From Deltaproteobacteria bacterium (GTDB lineage: Bacteria; UBA10199; SPLOWO2-01-44-7): a stretch of 38,880 bases of DNA. Below, piece by piece: positions 1-5,630 of the stretch. Each line of letters opens with the position of its first letter. The first letter of the stretch is position 1. The translations under genes were made by a program, and so were the position numbers. The notes beneath the pieces are model-generated. The model was given only the letters and a program-made list of their open reading frames with translations. It was not told the DNA's origin and made no database searches. The DNA lies in NCBI GenBank assembly GCA_016213065.1, contig JACRBV010000012.1, forward strand, positions 1-38,880. Reading direction: 5' to 3'.

Positions 1-1
1 G

Positions 2-604
2 AAAGTTGCGTATGATGTCTGCAGTTCCCAAGTTTCTTCAAATCTCAAATGTGCGAAATGTGCGGAGTTGACCAAAATGAGCGTAAAAAGGCTGGAGGAC
101 ATTGCGGAAGAACTTCTCACAGAAAGAAAAATTCTCGCAGTTCCGTCGGCGATTTCGCTTCATAAAACCATCGATGAGTTGCTGATGGAATTGGCTTTAC
201 AGGAAAAATATCCAAATTTAACAGTTCAAAAGAATTACCATACTGCTCCCTTTCAAATTTCTGCGGAGAAGAATGATCTCAAACGCGCCTTCACTAATAT
301 TATCACCAACGCCGTTGAGGCCATGCGGGGAAATGGGGACCTGACCATTATAACCGCGTCAGACGGCAACTCCATTCGCATTGATATCAAAGACACGGGG
401 CCGGGAATGACGCCGGAAATTCTTGAAAAAGTTTTACAGGGTGGATTTACCTATAATAAAACGAATGGAAACGGAATTGGCATGACCGTAGTGAGAGAGG
501 TGATCGAAAAGTGCGGAGGAAATTTAACTGCAACATCGGCACCCGGAAAGGGCACCATCTTTCACATACAAATCCCTTTACCGACTAAGGCGTCACCGAC
601 ATAG
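2..604 (+). CDS. Sensor histidine kinase, C-terminal part (5' end outside window)
   Basis: The reading frame is open to the left edge, so the gene begins upstream. What is visible is the end of a dimerisation region and a complete HATPase_c domain: N-box NIITNAVEAM, G1 box DTGPGM, G2 box GNGIGMTVV, and a final strand GKGTIFHIQIPL. Known role of the fold: it binds ATP and phosphorylates a histidine on the dimerisation helix. The usual H-box of the type AHDIRSP appears here as AYDVCSS at about 8-28, so the phosphoacceptor His is Tyr. The helix that follows is also shorter than usual. The protein may therefore be an inactive or partner-dependent kinase. An internal TTG at 68 is a poor alternative start, because the H-box homology lies upstream of it. 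The 3' end overlaps the convergent membrane-protein gene by 20 bp. Domain call is secure; activity is doubtful. Confidence 0.85.
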   Translation, partial: KVAYDVCSSQVSSNLKCAKCAELTKMSVKRLEDIAEELLTERKILAVPSAISLHKTIDELLMELALQEKYPNLTVQKNYHTAPFQISAEKNDLKRAFTNIITNAVEAMRGNGDLTIITASDGNSIRIDIKDTGPGMTPEILEKVLQGGFTYNKTNGNGIGMTVVREVIEKCGGNLTATSAPGKGTIFHIQIPLPTKASPT

Positions 605-848
605 TTTTGTTTCTCTCCCTTAGAAGCTGTAAGAGTGTAAAAGAAGCAATTAAAGCCCAAATCAAATTCAGAAAAAAAGGTACCCAGGCGCTGTAAATAA
701 TACTGTTGATACCCAAAGAACCGGAGCCAATCACATTCCCCAACTGATTCGGCACGGAGCGCACGCGCCAGCGTCTTGTGGCTACTTGCGCGTAGCTGAA
801 AAGAACAACCGCAAATCCAAACCAGCCGACATAATCGCTCCAATTCAC
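585..848 (-). CDS. Small membrane protein, CBU_0592-like (second paralogue)
   Basis: An 87-residue hydrophobic protein with two or three predicted membrane helices: roughly residues 5-22, 40-58 and 55-75. The core pattern (VGWFGFAVVLFSYA, then a polar stretch with a conserved N-Q-L-G-N, then a hydrophobic I-N-S-I-I-Y and a C-terminal helix) resembles the CBU_0592 family of small uncharacterised membrane proteins. This assignment rests on memory of the family pattern. It overlaps the upstream paralogue by four bases (ATGA), which predicts translational coupling. No enzymatic residues are evident. Function unknown. Confidence 0.7.
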   Translation of the reverse strand: MNWSDYVGWFGFAVVLFSYAQVATRRWRVRSVPNQLGNVIGSGSLGINSIIYSAWVPFFLNLIWALIASFTLLQLLRERNKTMSVTP

Positions 849-1093
849 GCGGCCCTCCGCAAGTGTTTGTAAGCATTAAAAATACCAACGAGGGCGATGA
901 TGCTCCAGGCGATTTCGACAAACCCTACAGACAACACGCCTTTGCTGAAAGCGTTGATCATAACACCGCAGGCTCCCAAAATATTGATAAGATGATACAG
1001 ACATCGCGTATCATCCAAATAACGATGCGACGCGAGAAAAAAAACGGCCAGAAGCAAAACCATCCCCAGCCATCCAACAATTTCAATCCACAT
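845..1093 (-). CDS. Small membrane protein, CBU_0592-like (first paralogue)
   Basis: An 82-residue protein with an N-terminal helix at about residues 4-22, a polar turn containing Y-H-L-I-N-I-L-G, and further hydrophobic segments to about residue 75. It shares layout and key positions (I/V-G-W-L/F-G at the start, N-x-L-G in the middle, I-A-W-S-I-I-A at the end) with the gene directly downstream. The two look like a tandem duplication whose products may form a heteromer. Its start lies 11 bp inside the end of the YacG-type gene, so all three genes form one overlapping transcript. Function unknown. Confidence 0.7.
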   Translation of the reverse strand: MWIEIVGWLGMVLLLAVFFLASHRYLDDTRCLYHLINILGACGVMINAFSKGVLSVGFVEIAWSIIALVGIFNAYKHLRRAA

Positions 1094-1340
1094 TATTTTT
1101 CCCTTCGTCGTCGTCTTCGTCCTCTTTGGAAACGGGGTTGTCAGGGGGAGACTCTCCCCCTGACTTCAGCGAGTACGGGCTTTGCCCGTGCGAGCGAATA
1201 GATTCGCCCGGGATGGAGTATTTTCCACTCGCCCACTGCCCTAAGTCAATCAACTTGCAACGTTCCGAGCAGAAGGGCCAATAAGGATTATCCTTCTTCA
1301 GAGTTTTCTTTTTGCAGTATGGACAGGATTTAGACTGCAT
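1083..1340 (-). CDS. yacG: YacG-family zinc-binding protein (DNA gyrase inhibitor family)
   Basis: The N-terminal half carries the family signature: C-P-Y-C, then about 15 residues later F-C-S-E-R-C, followed by [16 protein letters not shown]. Family members bind one zinc through the four cysteines; the E. coli protein binds GyrB and inhibits gyrase. The family is usually about 60-70 residues. Here roughly 35 extra residues follow the Y-x-I-P motif, and their codons fall on three adjacent small hairpins (1140-1207) before an acidic D/E-rich end. The extension thus looks like a palindromic repeat that inserted into the 3' end and was read through. The ATG at 1340 is preferred because it puts the first Cys at the usual distance; a TTG at 1358 would add six residues. 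No clear ribosome binding site is seen. Inhibition of gyrase here is inference. Confidence 0.85.
   Translation of the reverse strand: MQSKSCPYCKKKTLKKDNPYWPFCSERCKLIDLGQWASGKYSIPGESIRSHGQSPYSLKSGGESPPDNPVSKEDEDDDEGKNNVD
1140..1207. repeat. Three consecutive small hairpins inside the yacG 3' end
   Basis: Three perfect stem-loops follow one another: GTCAGGGGGAG/CTCCCCCTGAC with loop ACT (1140-1164), ACGGGC/GCCCGT with loop TTT (1175-1189), and GCGAAT/ATTCGC (1194-1207). Short perfect stems with three-base loops also occur in the tRNA-Gly region (3872-3996) and at the borders of the toxin-antitoxin island. Confidence 0.8.
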
Positions 1341-1406
1341 GTTTTTCTGATATTTCAAGCCATGGCAAAACTCAACCGCTTTTTATGACAAACGACAATG
1401 TTTCCT

Positions 1407-1435
1407 TTGACAAATAGGTCCAGATGTGGTCACAT
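1407..1435 (+). promoter_or_regulatory. Possible promoter -35 and operator of the Phd/VapC pair
   Basis: A TTGACA at 1407-1412 is followed by the 12-bp palindrome ATGTGGTCACAT at 1424-1435, which ends six bases before the preferred antitoxin start at 1442. Phd-type antitoxins commonly bind palindromes at their own promoters. No convincing -10 box was found, so the promoter part is weak. Confidence 0.4.
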
Positions 1436-1441
1436 GTAGTC

Positions 1442-1711
1442 ATGACGCAGGTAAAAATTGCACAATTTAAAAGTCAGTTGAGCGGATTTCTCAAACGGGT
1501 TCGCGCGGGAGAAACACTCATCGTGACAGACCGCGAAACACCCATTGCGCAAGTCCTGCCTTACCAAACTCCTTCGGACCGCCTCACGATTTTGGCGGCA
1601 AAACAGACTCCAAAAATGCTTAAAAAAATTAAAGTTCCAAAGGCACGCAAAGGCACCGATTCCTTAAAAGTCCTTCTGGAAGAGCGCTCCGACGATCTGG
1701 AGCAGAAATGA
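1442..1711 (+). CDS. Phd/YefM-type antitoxin
   Basis: An 89-residue protein with the Phd/YefM N-terminal pattern: KIAQFKSQLSGFLKRVRAGE, then a strand LIVTDRETPIAQVLPY. This fold forms a DNA-binding dimer that represses its own operon; the variable C-terminal tail (here basic, then acidic) neutralises the toxin. The ATG at 1442 fits the usual family start; an in-frame ATG at 1424 would lie inside the putative operator palindrome. The stop overlaps the toxin start by four bases (ATGA), the typical arrangement for a type II pair. No strong Shine-Dalgarno sequence is seen. Confidence 0.85.
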   Translation: MTQVKIAQFKSQLSGFLKRVRAGETLIVTDRETPIAQVLPYQTPSDRLTILAAKQTPKMLKKIKVPKARKGTDSLKVLLEERSDDLEQK

Positions 1712-2130
1712 AGCCGTCCTTTTTGGATACCTCCATCCTTCTTCGGCATATTTTGGGAGAACCCAATGCCTATCAAAAGCTGAAGCAATTCGACAAAATT
1801 TATGCCAGCGAACTAACCCGCGTGGAAGCACTGCGCACCATTGACCGGCTTCGCATTCAAAATCGCTGGCCGCAAGAGGAAGTCGCATTGAGAATTCGTT
1901 TGTTAACGGCTTTCAGCGCTTCCGTGGAAATCATTCCTCTTCAGCCGGCCATTTTGCGGCGCGCTTCGGACCCTTTTCCGACGACGGTTGGAACCTTGGA
2001 TGCCCTTCATATTGCGACGGCGCTTCTAATACAAATCCAGTTGAATAAATCTCTCTTGTTTCTGACGCACGACACAAGACAAGGTCTTGCGGCAGTTGCC
2101 TCCGGCATGGATGCGGAAGGATTCAACTGA
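1708..2130 (+). CDS. PIN-domain ribonuclease toxin (VapC-like)
   Basis: A 140-residue single PIN domain. The expected acidic residues are present: D7 in FLDTSIL, E40 in SELTRVEALR, D98 in GTLDALHIAT and D122 in FLTHDTR. These coordinate the metal ions used to cleave RNA; several characterised VapC toxins cut tRNA or rRNA loops. Translation is coupled to the antitoxin by an ATGA overlap. The gene ends only 30 bp before a tRNA-Gly 5' fragment (2160-2182). The target is not predictable from sequence. Classified with high confidence as the toxin of a type II pair. Confidence 0.9.
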   Translation: MKPSFLDTSILLRHILGEPNAYQKLKQFDKIYASELTRVEALRTIDRLRIQNRWPQEEVALRIRLLTAFSASVEIIPLQPAILRRASDPFPTTVGTLDALHIATALLIQIQLNKSLLFLTHDTRQGLAAVASGMDAEGFN

Positions 2131-2159
2131 TTTGCCATGTTGACGCTCCTACCTCCAAT

Positions 2160-2182
2160 GCGGGTGCGATTCAATGGCAGAA
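2160..2182 (+). pseudogene. tRNA-Gly 5' fragment A (degenerate)
   Basis: Twenty-three bases match the first 23 of the intact tRNA-Gly gene at 4010 with two mismatches (positions 8 and 10). The match starts exactly at tRNA nucleotide 1 and stops before the anticodon arm. No 3' half is nearby. It lies between the VapC-like and Fic genes. Confidence 0.65.
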
Positions 2183-2246
2183 AGTCGTCATCAAATTCTA
2201 CAAAATACTTGCCATAATTTCTATTAAAAGTTAGCATTAACTTCTA

Positions 2247-3779
2247 GTGAAAAAAGAGGCTCCAAACAAATTATTGGCTTTGTCTTTGGCAAAAGCCAAA
2301 ACTGCAAGCAGGGAAGGCGTTCTCAAAGCCACGGACATTGATCGGGACACCAAGGCCCGGTTGATTGCGGCAAAGTGTTTAATGCCAATCATAAGAGGAT
2401 GGTATTTACTCGCAACACCGGGAACCGGCGGTGGCAGTACTGTATGGTTTGGGGGATTCTGGTCCTTTGTAAGATATTATCTTGAAGACCGGTTTGGGAA
2501 AAAAGGATATTGTCTCTCTGCGGAATCCTCCATTGATCTTCATTCCGGTGAAAGCTCCATCGCAAACCAAATAACGGTTCTTACAAAAAAGAACAGTAAT
2601 CAGATTGTCGCTTTACCCCACAACACATCCCTGTTTCTTTACAAAGAGGCCAAAAAATTTCCATTGCAAATGGAGACTCTAAGAAACATCAATGTCATGC
2701 CACCTGCATTGGCTTTATGCAGACTGTCTCCCGCCTACTTCTCAAACAAACCGCTCAACGTGGAAATCACCCTTCGCCTGCTTCCTTCTGTTTCCGACAT
2801 TTCACGCATACTGCTGGAAGGGCAAATGATCTCTGCCGCCAACCGATTGGTGGGAGCTTATTTCACCCTCGGAGAGAACAACAAGGCAAATCAAATTGCA
2901 GAAGACATGGCCGCAATGGGCCATATTCTTGCGACAACCAATCCGTTCTTAACTTACGAACCAATCATCGGAAAAAGCCCCGGACTTAAATCGCCTTATA
3001 CCGGACGCATCACAGCTCTTTGGGAAAAAATGCGGGACTCCGTGTTGAAAGTGTTTCCTGATGAACCGGGTTACCATCAGAAACCAGATACAATTTTTAA
3101 ATATATTCACGGACTTTATTCACAAGATGCTTATCATTCCCTTTCTATCGAAGGTTATCAAATCACTGAAACCCTGATTGACAAAATCGCAAAGGGTGAT
3201 TGGGACCCGGACAACAATGAAGACGATAAAAACCACAGGAATGCTTTGGCGGCCTTTGGCTATCATCAGGCCTTTGAAGCAGTAACAAAAAACATCCGGA
3301 CATTGCTCGCAAAGAAAAAAAATGCCGGAGAAATTTTCGAGGAGAATTTACAAACATGGTACAGAGAACTTTTTTCGCCTTTGATACAAGCCAATCTGCT
3401 GAAAACTTCTGATCTTGCGGGGTACAGAAATAATCAGGTGTATATTCGAAACTCACGACACGTTCCTCCACCGGCCAGTGCCGTTGTTGATTGTATGGAA
3501 ACTTTGTTCGTTCTTCTAAAAAAAGAAAAGAAGGCTTCGGTACGCGCCGTATTGGGACATTTTATTTTCGTTTACATTCATCCATACATGGATGGCAATG
3601 GTCGCATCGGCAGATTCCTCATGAACCTGATGTTAGTCTCGGGAGGATACCCTTGGACAATCATTCGAATGGAGCATCGAAAAGTGTATATGGATGCATT
3701 GGAACAGGCTTCCGTTCACAAAAACATCACTCCTTTTGCAAAATTTATCCTTTCAGAAATGAAGTCAAAGAACATTTAA
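2247..3779 (+). CDS. Fic-domain protein with AbiEi-like N-terminal region
   Basis: A 510-residue protein starting at GTG. The C-terminal Fic domain has the complete active motif HPYMDGNGRIGR at residues 445-456; this fold usually transfers AMP to a Ser, Thr or Tyr of a target protein. An inhibitory-helix motif S-x-x-x-E-G (S298, E302, G303) precedes the domain, as in class II Fic proteins that inhibit themselves intramolecularly. Residues about 15-55 read like the winged-helix start of AbiEi antitoxins: ASREGVLKATDI, then a basic patch and IIRGWYLL. Residues 55-230 continue in the manner of an AbiEi effector region. This combination suggests a toxin fused to a DNA-binding or antitoxin-like module. 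It sits between two tRNA-Gly fragments, with no integrase nearby. Fic call is secure; AbiEi similarity is by eye. Confidence 0.88.
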   Translation: MKKEAPNKLLALSLAKAKTASREGVLKATDIDRDTKARLIAAKCLMPIIRGWYLLATPGTGGGSTVWFGGFWSFVRYYLEDRFGKKGYCLSAESSIDLHSGESSIANQITVLTKKNSNQIVALPHNTSLFLYKEAKKFPLQMETLRNINVMPPALALCRLSPAYFSNKPLNVEITLRLLPSVSDISRILLEGQMISAANRLVGAYFTLGENNKANQIAEDMAAMGHILATTNPFLTYEPIIGKSPGLKSPYTGRITALWEKMRDSVLKVFPDEPGYHQKPDTIFKYIHGLYSQDAYHSLSIEGYQITETLIDKIAKGDWDPDNNEDDKNHRNALAAFGYHQAFEAVTKNIRTLLAKKKNAGEIFEENLQTWYRELFSPLIQANLLKTSDLAGYRNNQVYIRNSRHVPPPASAVVDCMETLFVLLKKEKKASVRAVLGHFIFVYIHPYMDGNGRIGRFLMNLMLVSGGYPWTIIRMEHRKVYMDALEQASVHKNITPFAKFILSEMKSKNI

Positions 3780-3828
3780 TTCAGAGTGGACATGGGGGAT
3801 GTTGGTATTATAGAGACACACATCATTG

Positions 3829-3860
3829 GCGGGTGTGGTTCAATGGCAGAATGCGAGCTT
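3829..3860 (+). pseudogene. tRNA-Gly 5' half, fragment B (identical copy)
   Basis: Thirty-two bases identical to nucleotides 1-32 of the intact tRNA-Gly(CCC) gene at 4010-4041. Identity begins exactly at the tRNA 5' end and stops just before the first anticodon base; upstream and downstream flanks are unrelated. It cannot fold into a tRNA because the anticodon 3' arm and T arm are missing. Confidence 0.85.
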
Positions 3861-3871
3861 GGCTATCTATA

Positions 3872-3996
3872 GGGGCTCGCGTCGCCCCCTCCAATGGCAA
3901 AGCCATTGGAGCCTCCCCCTCTCGCCGCTAACGCGGCTAGAAAAAGAAAAACAAGGGAATTGCCCTTGACGTCCCTTCACCAGCTTCGCGGTGAAG
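3872..3996. repeat. Cluster of five small hairpins before tRNA-Gly
   Basis: Five successive stem-loops occupy this gene-free interval: GGGGC/GCCCC (3872-3888), CTCCAATGGC/GCCATTGGAG with loop AAA (3889-3911), GCCGC/GCGGC (3924-3937), CAAGGG/CCCTTG (3952-3968) and CTTCACC/GGTGAAG (3975-3996). They differ in sequence but share geometry with the hairpins in yacG and at the toxin-antitoxin island borders. Otherwise 3780-4009 holds only tRNA fragment B. Confidence 0.75.
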
Positions 3997-4009
3997 AGAA
4001 ATACAACTT

Positions 4010-4083
4010 GCGGGTGTGGTTCAATGGCAGAATGCGAGCTTCCCAAGCTTGAGACGAGGGTTCGATTCCCTTCACCCGCTCCA
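4010..4083 (+). tRNA. tRNA-Gly (anticodon CCC)
   Basis: A full cloverleaf: acceptor GCGGGTG pairing with CACCCGC, D-arm with GGTTCAATGGCAGAA, anticodon stem CGAGC/GCTTG around loop TTCCCAA (anticodon CCC at 4042-4044), T-arm GAGGGTTCGATTCCCTT, and an encoded CCA end at 4081-4083. The sequence closely resembles the E. coli glyU type. Two truncated copies of its 5' half lie upstream at 2160 and 3829. Confidence 0.95.
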
Positions 4084-4124
4084 ATAATAATGGAAGTTTA
4101 TTTATGAAACAAAGGAGGAAGAAA

Positions 4125-5138
4125 ATGGCTACTGCAATGACGGCGGGAAAATTGAAGCACATGGAAAAGGTTGCGAATCAAAAAGGGGTTATTGCCGCGG
4201 CGGCAATGGATCAACGCGGTTCGCTTAAGAAATCGATTGCCAAGGCCAAGGGAGTTGATCCCAAAGAAATTAGTTGGGAGCAGATGGCTGAATTCAAAAC
4301 GGCTGTCACCAAAATTCTGACTCCTCATGCCAGCGCCATTTTGCTCGATCCTGAATATGGAATTGAAGCGGCGAAACAACGCTCCAAAAACGCGGGGCTG
4401 TTGCTGGCTTATGAATCTTCCGGTTACGATAACACCGGCCCGGGACGTCTTCCCATTTTAATGCCGACATGGACGGTCTCTCAATTAAAAGAGGCCGGAG
4501 CCAACGCCATTAAAATTCTTTTCTATTACAATCCGTTTGAACAAAAAGAAATTAACGAAACCAAAAAAGCGTGGGTGGAAAGAATCGGCGTGGAATGTGC
4601 CTATCAGGATATCCCCTATTTTCTTGAGTTTGTCGGCTACGACACAAAAGGCGGCGAGGGGAAAGACCTTGCATTTGCCAAACAAAAACCGGAAATTGTG
4701 AAAAAGAGCATGGAGGAGTTTTCCAAAGACCGCTACCATGTCGATGTGCTGAAAGTGGAAGTACCGGTTAATCTGCAATTCACCCAAGGAACCAAATCTT
4801 TCAAAAATGAAGGGGTTGCCTACACCAAAAAAGAAGCGATGGAACACTATAAAGCTTCTGCCGCCGTCACAAAAAAACCCTTTATTTATTTAAGCGCGGG
4901 TGTCAGTGACGAGGAATTCAGGGAAAGCCTCACGCTTGCCTGTGAATCAGGCATAAAATTCAACGGCGTCCTTTGCGGCAGGGCCACATGGAAAGATGGA
5001 ATTCCCGTTTATGCCAAATCAGGAATCAAGGCGCTGGAGAGCTGGCTCTCCGACCGCGGCGTACAAAACATTCAGGCTCTAAACGCCATCCTTGATAAGG
5101 GAGCCAGCTCCGTTTGGGATAAAATCAAGCGCTCTTAG
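4125..5138 (+). CDS. Class I aldolase, tagatose-1,6-bisphosphate (LacD) type
   Basis: A 337-residue TIM-barrel aldolase of the LacD family, which cleaves tagatose- or fructose-1,6-bisphosphate to dihydroxyacetone phosphate and glyceraldehyde-3-phosphate through a Schiff-base lysine. Visible signatures are AAAMDQRGSLKK near residue 25, LLDPEYGIEA near 73, ESSGYD near 97, and VDVLKVEVPVNL with the expected Schiff-base Lys at about 210. The ATG at 4125 is chosen because AAAGGAGG lies seven bases upstream (about 4111-4117); an earlier in-frame ATG at 4104 would place that site inside the gene. With no lactose or galactitol genes nearby, a general glycolytic or gluconeogenic fructose-bisphosphate role is plausible. 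The 3' end overlaps the convergent membrane-protein gene by 14 bp. Confidence 0.88.
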   Translation: MATAMTAGKLKHMEKVANQKGVIAAAAMDQRGSLKKSIAKAKGVDPKEISWEQMAEFKTAVTKILTPHASAILLDPEYGIEAAKQRSKNAGLLLAYESSGYDNTGPGRLPILMPTWTVSQLKEAGANAIKILFYYNPFEQKEINETKKAWVERIGVECAYQDIPYFLEFVGYDTKGGEGKDLAFAKQKPEIVKKSMEEFSKDRYHVDVLKVEVPVNLQFTQGTKSFKNEGVAYTKKEAMEHYKASAAVTKKPFIYLSAGVSDEEFRESLTLACESGIKFNGVLCGRATWKDGIPVYAKSGIKALESWLSDRGVQNIQALNAILDKGASSVWDKIKRS

Positions 5139-5565
5139 GTTTGTAAAGCATCCCCAAGATAAAGCCCAAGATAATACATTCCGCGACCCCAATCGCGAAC
5201 CAGTCGATGAGGAGTCTCTTGGGCCATGGCATATAGGGAGCGGAAATCAACAGCGAAGACCCGTGATAGAAAAGTCCGATCAGCAAACCGTAACGCAACC
5301 CTTGAGCCACTTTTGATTTCGCGGCTTCATAACCCGCGGCGAAAATGCAGACAAACAAGAGCCCAAAAACAAGATAACCCAGATATCCCCACCAGCGAAG
5401 AGGCACCATCGCATCCAGAGGGCGGAAAAGATGGGCATGGGCCGCATAAATTTTCATCATACAATAATGATGAAAAAACATGTCGAGCCCCAAATACAAA
5501 ACGGCGATGACAAAGCCTTGGACAACCCAAGTCTTGACATCACACTTGCAATTTCCCCCGAACAT
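5125..5565 (-). CDS. Four-helix membrane protein of unknown function
   Basis: A 146-residue protein with four hydrophobic segments, at about residues 12-30, 57-78, 90-108 and 118-140. A short Cys-containing N-terminus (N-C-K-C) and conserved-looking polar residues sit between the helices (F-F-H-H-Y after helix 1, Y-H-G-S-S in helix 3). The ATG at 5565 is chosen because GGGAGG lies a suitable distance upstream; an extension to 5607 has no such site. I do not recognise the family. It overlaps the aldolase gene tail to tail. Confidence 0.65.
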   Translation of the reverse strand: MFGGNCKCDVKTWVVQGFVIAVLYLGLDMFFHHYCMMKIYAAHAHLFRPLDAMVPLRWWGYLGYLVFGLLFVCIFAAGYEAAKSKVAQGLRYGLLIGLFYHGSSLLISAPYMPWPKRLLIDWFAIGVAECIILGFILGMLYKPKSA

Positions 5566-5630
5566 AATAACCTCCCTAGCCAATTGGCCTTTGAGCGGAA
5601 AGTACACTGCTTTTAAAAAGGCGTCAATTT

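Noticed and set aside
562-921. A 119-residue minus-strand reading frame
   Set aside because: It overlaps two real membrane-protein genes in another frame and has no recognisable features.
3491-3931. A plus-strand frame running from fic through tRNA fragment B
   Set aside because: Out-of-frame shadow of fic that continues by chance over the hairpin cluster.
1424-4083. An integrative element with an integrase at tRNA-Gly
   Set aside because: No integrase or recombinase gene is present; only cargo and tRNA fragments remain, so the mechanism is left open.
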